A stretch of DNA of 64,000 nucleotides from Sulfuricurvum kujiense DSM 16994 (GCF_000183725.1 NC_014762.1:1922001-1986000), one strand, 5' to 3'; shown: positions 18,276-31,345, counted from the first letter of the stretch. The notes: generated by a model from the sequence alone, not told the origin. Translations and numbers: made by a program.

Positions 18276-19517
18276 TTAAATTTTTGCCGCGTTACTGAAA
18301 TCATCGATGATCGCTTCAGCACTTTCCAAGCCAATCGAAATTCTGACCAGACCCGGAGTAATCCCTAAAAATTCTTTCGTTTGGTCATTAAAATCACGGT
18401 ATATCGTTGAAGCCATGTGCAGCCCTAACGTACGGTTATCTCCGATATTGGCGGTAATCGTAATTAGCTTCGAATGGTTTAGAAACTCGAATGCGCGTTC
18501 TTTGCTTCCCAAATCGATTGTAAGTATCGTTCCGCAGCCGTTGGAAAATTGGCTCTTATAGCGTTCGTGGTGCGGATGGTGAGCCAAACATGGGTGATTG
18601 ACACTTAAACCTCTCGCAGACAACCCTTTGGCCACCGCTTCAACCGTGGAGACGATCCGATCCATTCTAAGCGGCAAAGTCTCCAATCCCAACATCGTCA
18701 GGTAGCTCCCGAATCCGTTTGCCGACATTCCAAAATCGCGTAACGCCCGTTTTTTGGCATTGGCGATTAATGCCATGGAGCCCATCTTATTAATAAAAGG
18801 GTGGATATCGCGGTAGCGATCCTCTTTAAATTTGTCATCACCTTCGTTGATAGCCCGGAAAATAACCGCACCCCCGAGCGCCGATGCATTCCCGGTGATA
18901 ATTTTGGTCGTCGAATAAACAACGATGTCCGCTCCGAGTGTTATTGGTGCGACACTCAGCGGTGTAATCGTGTTATCCACCATCAACACCACTCCGTGAG
19001 TTTTAGCGATAGCGGCAATTTTAGCAATATCGGGAAGCCGCATATTGGGGTTTCCGACACTCTCCAAAAAGAGTATTTTTGTCGCGGTATTGATTGCCTC
19101 TTCGATCGCGTCCAACTCATCCACATCGAAAAAATGGGTCGTGATCCCAAAGCGGGTCAGCGTTTCGCTAAAGTACGAATAGGTGCCTCCGAACAACCCG
19201 CCGATACTGATAATCTCATCTCCTGCCTTTAACAAACTGAGCGTCGCCATCGCAATAGCTCCCATTCCGGAGGAGGCTGCAACCGCACCGATTCCGCCGT
19301 CCATTTGAGCTAAAAGCTGTTCAAGCTGTGCCGATGTCGGATTGCCTACACGGGCATACAGCGGTTTTTTCACCGAACCCTCAAATATCCCCTCACCGCT
19401 CTCGCTGCTGCCGTAACCGAACGACGCGGAGTTGACTATTACCGGGCTGATCGGCCCCTCTTTTTTCCCGATATGTTGAACAATGCTGGTTGTAAACTCT
19501 TCAAAGCGATTCATCAT
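18276..19517 (-). CDS. O-acetylhomoserine sulfhydrylase / Cys-Met metabolism PLP enzyme
   Basis: Cys/Met-metabolism fold-type I PLP enzyme that most likely makes homocysteine or another thioether/thiol from an acylated homoserine. The PLP lysine motif is STTKIITGNASALGG (about 200), with PLYARVGNPTSAQLEQLL and SSGMGAIAMATLSLL upstream. Start: two ATGs in tandem (19517 and 19514) behind an AGG; the frame further extends to a TTG at 19541, which is less likely. MetY, MetZ and MetB cannot be separated by eye. It is followed by clpS after 22 bases. Confidence 0.8.
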   Translation of the reverse strand: MMNRFEEFTTSIVQHIGKKEGPISPVIVNSASFGYGSSESGEGIFEGSVKKPLYARVGNPTSAQLEQLLAQMDGGIGAVAASSGMGAIAMATLSLLKAGDEIISIGGLFGGTYSYFSETLTRFGITTHFFDVDELDAIEEAINTATKILFLESVGNPNMRLPDIAKIAAIAKTHGVVLMVDNTITPLSVAPITLGADIVVYSTTKIITGNASALGGAVIFRAINEGDDKFKEDRYRDIHPFINKMGSMALIANAKKRALRDFGMSANGFGSYLTMLGLETLPLRMDRIVSTVEAVAKGLSARGLSVNHPCLAHHPHHERYKSQFSNGCGTILTIDLGSKERAFEFLNHSKLITITANIGDNRTLGLHMASTIYRDFNDQTKEFLGITPGLVRISIGLESAEAIIDDFSNAAKI

Positions 19518-19540
19518 CAAACCTATATTAAAATTAGACA

Positions 19541-19546
19541 ATTATA
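19541..19546 (-). promoter_or_regulatory. -10 element for the sulfhydrylase-clpS-clpA-aat run
   Basis: TATAAT on the minus strand, 23 bases before the first candidate ATG, in the short gap between this gene and divergent bioD. No clear -35 hexamer. The gap is only about 50 bases, so the bioD promoter must overlap it or lie inside the neighbouring gene. Confidence 0.5.
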
Positions 19547-19564
19547 ACCTAAAAGGCTCTTACC

Positions 19565-20236
19565 TTGTCTAAACGAATTTTCGTAAGCGCGACCAACACC
19601 GATATAGGCAAGACCTATACCTCGAAACTGCTGATAGATGCGCTCTCACGCTTAGGTTACCGTGTCGGTGTTTACAAACCGATTGAAACGGGTGTGATGA
19701 CACACCCTTATGACGGAGATGAACTTTATCAATGTGCCTTATCTTTTAATCCGGGGCTTTCGGTATTATCGTTGGACGATATCGTTACCCTTCAATTCCC
19801 GCTTCCCGCAGCTCCTTTTGTCGCCAATGAAGGCAGAGCGATCGATTTGGCATCGTTTGACACAGCGCTGGCCAAAATCGAAAGCCTATGCGATATCGTT
19901 ATTATCGAAGGGGCCGGCGGGCTAATGGTTCCGATCGATGAGCAGACCATGATGATCGATATCCCCCGATACTTTAATGCCGTAACGTTTCTGGTCACAC
20001 ACTGCAATCTCGGATGCATCAACGATACTCTTCTCAGTCTCAAAGCCCTCGAAGATGCTAAACTTCCTCATCTTTGGGGATTAAACTGCCGAAGCAATGA
20101 CAAGGGATTCGAAACCACCTCGCTCCCTTACCTAAACCATCGGTTCGGCTCCGTCTACCAAATCGATAAAGATATCGATACCATTGCCAAAGCACTTTTG
20201 GATACAATTTCACTACATAATGAGGAGAAAGCATGA
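19565..20236 (+). CDS. bioD: dethiobiotin synthetase
   Basis: ATP-dependent carboxylation of diaminopelargonic acid to dethiobiotin in biotin synthesis. It begins with a TTG codon (19565) preceded by AAAAGG. The N-terminal P-loop reads [16 protein letters not shown], with YKPIETG (about 38-44) and [10 protein letters not shown] (about 115-124), all typical of BioD. Its 223 residues are normal. It is the first gene of a plus-strand trio, overlapping pyrB by 4 bases. Confidence 0.93.
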   Translation: MSKRIFVSATNTDIGKTYTSKLLIDALSRLGYRVGVYKPIETGVMTHPYDGDELYQCALSFNPGLSVLSLDDIVTLQFPLPAAPFVANEGRAIDLASFDTALAKIESLCDIVIIEGAGGLMVPIDEQTMMIDIPRYFNAVTFLVTHCNLGCINDTLLSLKALEDAKLPHLWGLNCRSNDKGFETTSLPYLNHRFGSVYQIDKDIDTIAKALLDTISLHNEEKA

Positions 20237-21102
20237 AACACCTGATTCGCACGGATGATTTTACAATTGAACAAATTATTCAGGTTTTACACGATGCGGA
20301 ACATTATCTTCAGGGGCAATTTGATCCCATTCTCAAAGAAAAAATTATCATCACCCTCTTTTTCGAAAACTCGACCCGTACTAAAAGCTCTTTTGAAATC
20401 GCAGCCAAACGTCTCGGAGCCGAGGTCGTCCATCTGGATGTTCAAAAAAGCTCGACCCAAAAAGGGGAAAGCCTTGTCGATACCGCAGCCAACCTCGATG
20501 CGATGGGCCCTCATGCGATGATCGTCCGTCATGCCCATGCAGGTGTTCCCAATATCCTTGCCGAACATACCCATGCTTCCATAATCAATGCCGGTGACGG
20601 GGCACACGCCCATCCCACTCAGGCACTTCTCGATCTCTTTACCCTCCGCCGTCATTTCGGTGAGCTTAAGGGGAAAAAAATCGCCATTGTAGGGGATATC
20701 AAAAATTCCCGTGTTGCCAACAGTAATATCGAGTTATTGACCCGCTTCGGAATGGATATCACTCTGGTAGCACCGCCCCATTTTCTTCCCGATTCCTATT
20801 TAAAAATGACCCATAACCTTCATGATGTTATCCATAATGTCGATGCAATCATGAGTCTGCGTACCCAAACGGAGCGCCATTCGCACCAAACCTACGGTTC
20901 GCTTAAAGATTACGCCAGCGATTTTTGCATTACCAAAGAACTTGTCGGAGAACGAGATATCATCCTTCTTCATCCGGGTCCCGTTCATCGCAATATCGAT
21001 ATCGATGACATGATGCTCAAAGATCCGCGCTGCAAAGTGTTAGAGCAGGTACGTAACGGGGTCGCGATTCGTATGGCTGTCCTTAAAGCGCTTATTGCTT
21101 AA
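20233..21102 (+). CDS. pyrB: aspartate carbamoyltransferase catalytic chain
   Basis: Joins carbamoyl phosphate and aspartate in pyrimidine synthesis. The carbamoyl-phosphate site [20 protein letters not shown] (about 41-60) and [13 protein letters not shown] (about 125-137) are clear, as is [10 protein letters not shown] near the C-terminus. At 289 residues it is a plain catalytic chain; no pyrI is next to it. The start overlaps bioD (ATGA) and its TAA overlaps the pabB ATG (TAATG). Confidence 0.97.
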   Translation: MKHLIRTDDFTIEQIIQVLHDAEHYLQGQFDPILKEKIIITLFFENSTRTKSSFEIAAKRLGAEVVHLDVQKSSTQKGESLVDTAANLDAMGPHAMIVRHAHAGVPNILAEHTHASIINAGDGAHAHPTQALLDLFTLRRHFGELKGKKIAIVGDIKNSRVANSNIELLTRFGMDITLVAPPHFLPDSYLKMTHNLHDVIHNVDAIMSLRTQTERHSHQTYGSLKDYASDFCITKELVGERDIILLHPGPVHRNIDIDDMMLKDPRCKVLEQVRNGVAIRMAVLKALIA

Positions 21103-22037
21103 TGACCCGATACTTCAGTGAACTCGTGTCATCAGGAGTTCCCTGCCTATTTTATACCGATTTTACCGGAGAGCGGTTTCATTGTTACAAAATAGAGGAA
21201 CTCGCTTTACACGATATCGAGTTTTCTTTTAACAGTACCCAGCATCCGAACAATACTCCACACAAGCCGTTTATCTACCCGATACCTTTTGAAGAGTACC
21301 GTCAAAAATTCGACACCGTTCAAGAACATATCCGCAGCGGCAATACCTATCTGCTTAATCTAACACAACCGACACCGATTGAATCCCCCTACAATCTCAA
21401 AGATATCTATACGATGGCACATGCGCAGTATAAACTTCGTGTCAAAGATCAATTTGTCTGTTTCTCGCCTGAGCCGTTTATCACCATGGAGGGCAATACG
21501 ATCCATACCTATCCTATGAAAGGGACGATTGATGCATCCGTACCGAATGCTATCGACACCATACTCAAAGATCCGAAAGAGTTTGCGGAACATACGATGA
21601 TCGTCGATCTGTTACGCAATGATTTAGGAATGATTGCTAATGATATACGTGTCGAACAGTTCCGCTATATTACTACTATCGATACGGGTGAAAAAAAGCT
21701 ACATCAGGTAAGTTCGCATATCTGTGGTACATTAGGGGAAGATTGGCGAACTAATGCCGGTGAGCTTATCACTAAACTTCTCCCTGCAGGAAGTATCAGC
21801 GGTACACCTAAACACAAAACGGTTGAGATCATAAATGAGGTAGAAGGGTATGATCGCGGATACTTTACCGGTGTATTCGGCTACTTTGACGGCATAAATT
21901 TATACAGTGCCGTTGCCATCCGATTTATCGAAAATTCTCAAGAGAGATTGGTTTATAAGAGCGGCGGCGGCATTACAAGCGATAGTAACACACGCAGTGA
22001 ATATCAAGAACTGATTGATAAAATCTATATCCCTTAA
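21102..22037 (+). CDS. pabB: aminodeoxychorismate synthase component I-like
   Basis: Chorismate-binding enzyme that makes 4-amino-4-deoxychorismate for folate. The C-terminal signature LLPAGSISGTPKHKTVEI and EVEGYDRGYFTGVFGYFDG are diagnostic of the anthranilate/ADC synthase family. At 311 residues it is short: the N-terminal half of the classic PabB is reduced, and there is no fused PabC lyase. Short PabB forms occur in Campylobacterota. Other chorismate-using enzymes are possible but less likely. Confidence 0.87.
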   Translation: MTRYFSELVSSGVPCLFYTDFTGERFHCYKIEELALHDIEFSFNSTQHPNNTPHKPFIYPIPFEEYRQKFDTVQEHIRSGNTYLLNLTQPTPIESPYNLKDIYTMAHAQYKLRVKDQFVCFSPEPFITMEGNTIHTYPMKGTIDASVPNAIDTILKDPKEFAEHTMIVDLLRNDLGMIANDIRVEQFRYITTIDTGEKKLHQVSSHICGTLGEDWRTNAGELITKLLPAGSISGTPKHKTVEIINEVEGYDRGYFTGVFGYFDGINLYSAVAIRFIENSQERLVYKSGGGITSDSNTRSEYQELIDKIYIP

Positions 22038-22276
22038 CGAATACTCACATGAGGCTTTAATTTGATAAGTGTCCTAGGGCCGATCCCTTTTACATTAACC
22101 AGCTCATCAACCGTATTAAAGCGCCCGTGCGCTTTACGATATTTCAATATCTCCTGCGCTTTTGCAGGACCGACACCGTTTAGCGTCTGAAGTTGAGCCG
22201 AATTGGCTCTGTTAATATTAACCGTACCGAAAAGAAGTGATACGAAGAGAAGAAGGGTTGTGAGTATTTTAACCAT
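22034..22276 (-). CDS. small exported helix-hairpin-helix protein, ComEA-like
   Basis: The 80 residues from ATG 22276 have GAGG 6 bases upstream; an upstream TTG in frame is ignored. A signal peptide (MVKILTTLLLFVSLLFG) is followed by NINRANSAQLQTLNGVGPAK and FNTVDELVNVKGIGPRTLIK, a pair of helix-hairpin-helix motifs that bind DNA backbone. ComEA proteins capture DNA for natural transformation in the periplasm; this is one of the shortest possible forms. Its stop codon overlaps that of pabB on the other strand. Confidence 0.85.
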   Translation of the reverse strand: MVKILTTLLLFVSLLFGTVNINRANSAQLQTLNGVGPAKAQEILKYRKAHGRFNTVDELVNVKGIGPRTLIKLKPHVSIR

Positions 22277-22303
22277 ATCTAACCTCAAAAAATAAAGTAT
22301 TAG

Positions 22304-22332
22304 ATTTTAGCGCGAAGAAATAAGTTTGTCAA
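22304..22332 (-). promoter_or_regulatory. sigma-70 promoter of the comEA-like gene
   Basis: Reading on the minus strand: TTGACA (22327-22332), 17-base spacer, TAAAAT (22304-22309). This is near consensus, and the start codon follows 27 bases after the -10 box. Confidence 0.8.
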
Positions 22333-22407
22333 TTTTAAATATTATAGAAAAGGCATTTCGATTGATTATTTAGAAGGGGGATTATAAAAAGAAGATGAAT
22401 CTCTGAG

Positions 22408-22524
22408 AGCCAGGCGGCGACCTACGTTTCCACACCTGAAAGATGCAGTATTATGAGCGATGAGGGTCTTAGCTTCCGGGTTCGGAATGGGACCGGGCGT
22501 TTCCCCCTCTCTATAGCCACCTGA
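22408..22524 (-). rRNA. 5S ribosomal RNA
   Basis: About 117 bases. Reads on the minus strand from CAGGTGGCTATAGAGAGGGG through CCCATTCCGAACCCGGAAG to GTAGGTCGCCGCCTGGC; the two ends pair as helix I. The CCGAACCCGGAAG stretch is the classic 5S loop. The ends are estimated to within a few bases. Last gene of the rRNA operon. Confidence 0.95.
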
Positions 22525-22630
22525 ACACTCAGAGTGAGGATCATCGAAATGAGCTTCACTCTAAGTGCTTAGAGTTGATTGTTGTTAAGTCGTCAGACAC
22601 GTAACTTCATGCACATTCCACCATTTATGC

Positions 22631-22647
22631 TTAATAAGGCGGTGAGC
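22631..22647 (-). repeat. pre-23S processing stem, 3' arm
   Basis: TTAATAAGGCGGTGAGC on the plus strand here is the exact inverted repeat of 25577-25593. The two arms bracket the 23S gene and would form a 17-bp RNase III-type stem in the precursor RNA. Confidence 0.85.
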
Positions 22648-22649
22648 AT

Positions 22650-25572
<2,923 letters not shown>

Positions 25573-25576
25573 TTGC

Positions 25577-25593
25577 GCTCACCGCCTTATTAA
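25577..25593 (-). repeat. pre-23S processing stem, 5' arm
   Basis: GCTCACCGCCTTATTAA on the plus strand, perfectly complementary to 22631-22647 across the 23S gene. It lies between the 23S 5' end and tRNA-Ala; the rest of the 23S-tRNA spacer (25594-25791) shows no gene. Confidence 0.85.
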
Positions 25594-25791
25594 GAATAAA
25601 GCGGTGAAATGTGTTTGTAGTTACGTTGTATAGTTATTCACTATACTGTAAATGTATTCGTCATAGATTTCTCTATGTCAAACATATTTAGTTGACGACT
25701 TAACAATAATAATTCAAATAACGTTAGACTTTAAAAGTCTAATTCAAATACAACAAACTTGTACTTGAATCAGACTTTTTATTCTGATCTC

Positions 25792-25867
25792 TGGTGGAGA
25801 ATAGCGGGATCGAACCGCTGACCTCCTGCGTGCAAAGCAGGCGCTCTCCCAGCTGAGCTAATTCCCC
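25792..25867 (-). tRNA. tRNA-Ala (TGC)
   Basis: 76 bases including an encoded CCA. The acceptor stem GGGGAAT pairs with ATTCTCC, the anticodon loop is TTTGCAC (anticodon TGC), and the T loop is TTCGATC. Standard member of the 16S-23S spacer. Confidence 0.97.
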
Positions 25868-25883
25868 AGATAAGTGATACATA

Positions 25884-25960
25884 TGGTGGGTTTGAATGGA
25901 CTCGAACCATCGACCTCACCCTTATCAGGGGTGTGCTCTAACCAGCTGAGCTACAAACCC
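25884..25960 (-). tRNA. tRNA-Ile (GAT)
   Basis: 77 bases including encoded CCA. It begins GGGTTTGTAGCTCAGCTGG on the minus strand, the anticodon is GAT in the loop CTGATAA, and the T loop is TTCGAGT. Sixteen bases separate it from tRNA-Ala; together they fill the usual Ile-Ala spacer. Confidence 0.97.
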
Positions 25961-25982
25961 AATTGTTAAATCAAATAACATG

Positions 25983-26005
25983 GATCACTGAAAACTAAGT
26001 AGGTT
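25983..26005 (-). repeat. pre-16S processing stem, 3' arm
   Basis: 23 bases complementary to 27752-27774 with a single change that still forms a G-U pair in RNA. They bracket the 16S gene, as expected for the precursor stem cut by RNase III. Confidence 0.8.
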
Positions 26006-26076
26006 AACGGTCAAGACAATACTCTGTGAGATTTTAAGATGACGCAGTCAAATGAATGACTCGTCGTTACTCTTAG

Positions 26077-27588
<1,512 letters not shown>

Positions 27589-27751
27589 TGGTGTTCAATC
27601 CTATGACCCAAGATGTTAAAATCATTGGCTTCATAAATTGTTATCTATTTTACTTTTTGGTGATTGGTTAACCCAACCAAAGTAAATAGACGGTTGTTGT
27701 ATTGTGTTGACATTAAAGGTCAACGTCTTCGAGATTGTCTCGAAACCGCTA

Positions 27752-27774
27752 AACCTACTTAGTTTTCAATGATC
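27752..27774 (-). repeat. pre-16S processing stem, 5' arm
   Basis: Pairs with 25983-26005. It lies in the 16S leader between the promoter and the gene. The leader region 27589-27828 otherwise shows no gene. Confidence 0.8.
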
Positions 27775-27828
27775 GCAAACTCAAACTCTAAACCTTAACT
27801 CAAGGCCTATCAGCGTTTGTGGACGGGA

Positions 27829-27857
27829 ATTATAGGGGAAAATAGAATAGATGTCAA
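27829..27857 (-). promoter_or_regulatory. rRNA operon promoter, perfect consensus
   Basis: On the minus strand TTGACA (27852-27857), exactly 17 bases, TATAAT (27829-27834). Upstream (27858-27905) is very A/T rich and may be an UP element. The promoter drives 16S-Ile-Ala-23S-5S with a leader of about 230 bases. Confidence 0.92.
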
Positions 27858-27989
27858 GAGGTTTTCGAAAGAAAATCGAAAATATGGCAAAAAAATTTTA
27901 CTAGTCGTATCACTCTTATCATTATATATAGAATTTGAATACCTAGAGAATATCGTTTATGCCAAAAAGGGACAAAAATATGAATACGC

Positions 27990-27995
27990 TATAAT
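27990..27995 (+). promoter_or_regulatory. -10 element for phnA
   Basis: TATAAT 28 bases before the phnA ATG. A GGGACA stands 15 bases upstream as a poor -35. The region 27858-28023 between the divergent rRNA promoter and phnA holds no other gene I can support; the longer open frame from 27817 overlaps the rRNA promoter and is not convincing. Confidence 0.55.
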
Positions 27996-28023
27996 TGCGC
28001 TATTAATTAAACAAGGTGTTATT

Positions 28024-28593
28024 ATGAGTATTGAACAATCATTACAAGAGAGAAGCGGAAATATCTGTGAATTATGCGGTGCAACTGAAGGCTTATCTGC
28101 TTATGAAGTCGCTCCGAGTGACGCTTCGGCAGATCAATCTATCTATATCTGCGAAACGTGCAAAAGTCAAATAGAAAATCCTCAGAATCTCGATTCTGAC
28201 CATTGGCGCTGTCTTAGCGATAGCATGTGGAGTCAAGTTCCTGCCGTGCAGGTGATGGCGTATCGCCTTCTCAGCGCACTGGGGGACCAAGATCAACTTG
28301 ATATGATGTACCTCGAAGACGATATCAAAGCATGGGCACAAGCGGATATGCTTAATACTGCCGCGAATGACGACGGCGGAGCGGTCATTCAACGCGACAG
28401 CAACGGAACCATCCTCGCTGAGGGGGATACCGTAACGCTTATCAAAGATTTGGAAGTCAAAGGGGCAGGATTTACCGCTAAGCGCGGAACTATTGTCAAA
28501 AATATCCGCCTCACCGACGATGCTCGATACATCGAGGGAAAAATCAACGGCACTACGATTGTCCTCGTTGCCGCGTTTATGAAAAAAGCGTAA
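28024..28593 (+). CDS. PhnA/YjdM-family zinc-ribbon protein
   Basis: 189 residues from ATG 28024, preceded by AAGG at 7 bases. The N-terminal zinc ribbon has CELCGA and CETCKS (about residues 14-43). The C-terminal PhnA domain (about 125-189) reads EGDTVTLIKDLEVKG, KRGTIVKNIRL and EGKING. The family was named from a phosphonate operon but its members are not phosphonoacetate hydrolases, and their role is unclear. It is transcribed away from the rRNA operon and ends in a terminator before tRNA-Arg. Confidence 0.88.
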   Translation: MSIEQSLQERSGNICELCGATEGLSAYEVAPSDASADQSIYICETCKSQIENPQNLDSDHWRCLSDSMWSQVPAVQVMAYRLLSALGDQDQLDMMYLEDDIKAWAQADMLNTAANDDGGAVIQRDSNGTILAEGDTVTLIKDLEVKGAGFTAKRGTIVKNIRLTDDARYIEGKINGTTIVLVAAFMKKA

Positions 28594-28601
28594 ACTTTCC
28601 G

Positions 28602-28624
28602 AGGCGGTTTTCCGCCTTCTTTTC
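28602..28624 (+). terminator. rho-independent terminator after phnA
   Basis: AGGCGG, loop TTTT, CCGCCT (28602-28617) followed by a T-rich run TCTTTTCTTCTTC. It starts 9 bases after the phnA stop and ends just before tRNA-Arg. Confidence 0.75.
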
Positions 28625-28637
28625 TTCTTCTCTTCAA

Positions 28638-28714
28638 GCGTCCGTAGCTCAGCTGGATAGAGCATTGGTTTCCGGTACCAAGGGTCAGGGGTTCGAATCC
28701 CTTCGGGCGCACCA
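28638..28714 (+). tRNA. tRNA-Arg (CCG)
   Basis: 77 bases with encoded CCA. The acceptor GCGTCCG pairs with CGGGCGC, the anticodon loop is TTCCGGT (anticodon CCG), and the T loop is TTCGAAT. A lone tRNA on the plus strand. Confidence 0.96.
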
Positions 28715-28733
28715 TTCAACCAAAAATATTACA

Positions 28734-29597
28734 TTAGGGTGTTCGACTATTTTTACTTTGTGCTTTTTTTTCCTGCTGTTCAAGCCGGGAAAGTTCATGC
28801 GCGGTACGTTCACGGTCGGCTTTAGCTTTCGCAAGTGCTTCTCTCGCTCGCTTCAATGCATCACTCTCTTCTTTTATATCTTTACCCTGAAATGCGATAA
28901 CTTCTTTCTCCATAACCTTAATTGTTTCATCCTGTTTGATGAGTGAATCACGTGTTTGAGATACACGCTGATGAAGCGATTCGATAAATTGCGCTAGCAT
29001 GGCGGGATCGATTACTATATTTCCGGAAGCTTCTACCGGGCTTGGCGGCTCGGGAACATTTGGAATCACCGGTGTACAATCGGGTGCACGCTGCCCCCAG
29101 CTTCGGTTGGCATCATTATTAGCAATACAATCAAGCTGAGATCGTGCGGGAGGGATCGGTTTTAGCAAAATCTGGTTTGAAGGAGGCGAAAGTGTCACAT
29201 CTTTCATCCCTTGGAGCATCTTTTCTTTTTCTTGAGCAAATTGTTTTTGATATGCCGCTTTTTTTAGAGCCTCTTTCGTTTTATTAAGGTTTTCCGCCGC
29301 TTTTTGGGCAGAATTATCAACCGTTTGATCCGATTTAACAGCTTTGGATGCGCCGGTTTTCGGATATAGGCCCGGTTTAAAATAACAAGGACCGGCACAG
29401 TCGTTTTTGTAGTTTGAGTTCATACAACGCGAAAAGTAATAGGAGTTGCATTCCGATTCGCTAGGCCAGCAGTGCCCCGACTGTCCTGCGTAACTTTGAA
29501 GCCATGATTTCCAGTCGATACAATATTCGGCATATGCTGCAGATGCAATCAATATAGTTGATAAAACCGCTATTGGAAAACTGATAAAACGGGACAT
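28734..29597 (-). CDS. exported cysteine-rich coiled-coil protein of unknown function
   Basis: 287 residues; ATG 29597 has AAGGGAG upstream, and a TACAAT stands at 29619-29624. The signal peptide ends at SAAYA, followed by a Cys-rich head (about 25-70; six Cys, with GHCWPSESECNSYYFSRC). A Lys/Ala/Gln helical segment follows (about 90-135), then a Pro-rich linker with two more Cys, then a long heptad-like helix (about 210-285). It looks periplasmic and possibly disulfide-bonded. I do not recognise a family. Confidence 0.75.
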   Translation of the reverse strand: MSRFISFPIAVLSTILIASAAYAEYCIDWKSWLQSYAGQSGHCWPSESECNSYYFSRCMNSNYKNDCAGPCYFKPGLYPKTGASKAVKSDQTVDNSAQKAAENLNKTKEALKKAAYQKQFAQEKEKMLQGMKDVTLSPPSNQILLKPIPPARSQLDCIANNDANRSWGQRAPDCTPVIPNVPEPPSPVEASGNIVIDPAMLAQFIESLHQRVSQTRDSLIKQDETIKVMEKEVIAFQGKDIKEESDALKRAREALAKAKADRERTAHELSRLEQQEKKAQSKNSRTP

Positions 29598-29674
29598 TTA
29601 TACTCCCTTTTTTTACAGATTGTATCCCGTTCTCTTTTAAAATATGACCCCTTCTTTCTTCATTCTTTTTTACC

Positions 29675-29704
29675 TTGTGAATCATGATATATCTTTTGTA
29701 TAAT
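29675..29704 (+). promoter_or_regulatory. promoter of the TPR-protein gene
   Basis: TTGTGA (29675-29680), 18-base spacer, TATAAT (29699-29704), 30 bases before the ATG at 29735. Confidence 0.65.
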
Positions 29705-29734
29705 AGCTTAAGTAACAGAAATAAAGGATAGTAC

Positions 29735-30526
29735 ATGAAGACCTTATTCAAAGCTGTTTGTCTTGCAAGCTTGCTCTTAACTTCCTTGATAGCTGATGAT
29801 CGGTTTGAAGAGGGTCGCCGATACTTTATACGGGGTATCGCAGCAATCGAAATGGCAAAATCGGATAAAGAACTTTCAGGAGCAGCTGAACAGTTTGCGA
29901 AAGCTACCGAAATCGCCCCTGAACTCTCTGCAGCATGGTACAATCTCGGATCGGTACAATCTAAACTTGGCCGTTACAAAGAGGCGATGTACAGTTACCA
30001 GCGTTATTTAGATCTTAATCCTAAAGCTGAAGATGCACCTAAAATCCGTGATGAAATCATTAAACTCGAATACCGCATGGAACAGGCGGCAAAGGTTACT
30101 TCCCTTGCAGGCACATGGATTGGACATAATGGTTGGGGTTATACACTTGAAATGTCCGGAAATCACCTAAAACTTACCGCGAATCGAAGTCCCGACGATG
30201 ATGATGTTATTTCAACATATACTCTCGTCGGCAAAGTACCCGTATCCGCACAACTCACTGAAATATTCGATTTGGAAATATCGGGGGTAGATTTAAGCGG
30301 GAAATGGAGCCGAAACGGTTTTCAAGCGGACAAATGTACAATTCCTCCCGACGGCGGTGATGTAACGGGTGAAATATTCTATGATCAAAACAAAATTGTA
30401 TTGCGCTACACACGCACAAAGTACTCCGCAGCAACTCAGGTCAGTGTCTTTGACGATTTTTGTATCAACGTCAAAGTCACTGACCGAAAAAGTATCGAAG
30501 ATACTTTTGTCAAACAGACGAAATAG
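29735..30526 (+). CDS. exported TPR-repeat protein
   Basis: 263 residues with an AAAGGA site before the ATG. The signal peptide ends near SLIAD. Two TPR units at about 55-115 (AAEQFAKATEIAPELSAAWY and NLGSVQSKLGRYKEAMYSYQ) would hold a protein partner. The C-terminal half (about 125-263) is beta-rich, beginning LAGTWIGHNGWGYTLEMSGN, and resembles a small barrel or lipocalin-like sensor; this is inference. Two Cys occur in the C-terminal half. It converges on a lipoprotein gene with one base between the stops. Confidence 0.75.
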   Translation: MKTLFKAVCLASLLLTSLIADDRFEEGRRYFIRGIAAIEMAKSDKELSGAAEQFAKATEIAPELSAAWYNLGSVQSKLGRYKEAMYSYQRYLDLNPKAEDAPKIRDEIIKLEYRMEQAAKVTSLAGTWIGHNGWGYTLEMSGNHLKLTANRSPDDDDVISTYTLVGKVPVSAQLTEIFDLEISGVDLSGKWSRNGFQADKCTIPPDGGDVTGEIFYDQNKIVLRYTRTKYSAATQVSVFDDFCINVKVTDRKSIEDTFVKQTK

Positions 30527-30527
30527 C

Positions 30528-31334
30528 CTACTTTTGTGAAGAACTGTCGATTTGTAACGCCAATTCCGAATAAATACGCGCTTTAGCAATGTTGTAGCGA
30601 TTGGCTTGTCCGCTTTTCTCCAAGGAGACGATTTTTTGGTTCAGCTGTGCCATACGCGTGTTAATCGAAGAACGGTTTTGCGCCACTTTATTTTTATCAT
30701 CTCCGCCCGGCTGTGACAACCCTACGAAACTTTTAGCCTGATCGACATAAGCGCTTGTCGAATCCAACGCATCGGAAATGCTCTGTGTCGTTGCCGACAT
30801 CATCGCCGTTGATGAGGATATCTCATTTAGAGAGTCTTCGAGGGCACGGGCATCGCTGAGGAGTTTCGTATCGGCATATGCCGCCAATTTTGAGACATCC
30901 GCTGCATTGAGATTGGCCCGGTTGAGTTTGTCGAAACCGGCTAAAAATGTATCCGAACTGTTTTTATACCGGTTCAATGCGCTTGCCGCTCCGCCGAGAT
31001 TTAAGAGCGTTTTAGAAATCAACTTCGTCGTATTGGATACCTCACCCGCATACGGTACCGGCAAATACCGAACAACATTGCTGATATAGACACTCGATTT
31101 GATCATATCCGAATAGTTATCGACCGTCCCTTTCATCACATTGATAAACAACTCAAACGACGCAATGTTCTTTTTATCCTCGCGTAGCAATTTAGCCACT
31201 TTTTCAAGATGATCATACCCGTAACTATTTAATTGTGCTGCATTCATGCACGCTTTTTGCGGACTAGGTGCTGGCTGTTGTGCACATCCTCCCAACATCA
31301 GCAATACTGCTGCCGCTACCACCGTTCGTTTCAT
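30528..31334 (-). CDS. lipoprotein of unknown function
   Basis: From ATG 31334 (AGG 7 bases upstream) the protein is 268 residues, with lipobox VLLMLGGCAQQ, so it is lipid-anchored, probably in the outer membrane. The rest is almost wholly helical with many Ala, Ser and Asn (about 40-268), with no Cys after the head region. An alternative ATG at 31349 overlaps the stop of the ribbon-helix-helix gene (ATGA), which ties translation of the two genes. I do not recognise a family; placement behind parA-like and RHH genes is unusual for a lipoprotein. Confidence 0.72.
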   Translation of the reverse strand: MKRTVVAAAVLLMLGGCAQQPAPSPQKACMNAAQLNSYGYDHLEKVAKLLREDKKNIASFELFINVMKGTVDNYSDMIKSSVYISNVVRYLPVPYAGEVSNTTKLISKTLLNLGGAASALNRYKNSSDTFLAGFDKLNRANLNAADVSKLAAYADTKLLSDARALEDSLNEISSSTAMMSATTQSISDALDSTSAYVDQAKSFVGLSQPGGDDKNKVAQNRSSINTRMAQLNQKIVSLEKSGQANRYNIAKARIYSELALQIDSSSQK

Positions 31335-31345
31335 CACCGCACCTA

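Noticed and set aside
27817-28023. 69-codon N-terminal extension of phnA
   Set aside because: It overlaps the consensus rRNA promoter, has no ribosome site and is unlike the PhnA family; ATG 28024 has a good site.
28093-28719. 208-codon and 108-codon minus-strand frames antisense to phnA and tRNA-Arg
   Set aside because: Both run through a tRNA gene and are antisense to a recognised protein.
29461-29943. 160-codon minus-strand frame
   Set aside because: Overlaps the promoter and start of the TPR gene and the start of the Cys-rich gene; Ser/Lys-rich without motifs.
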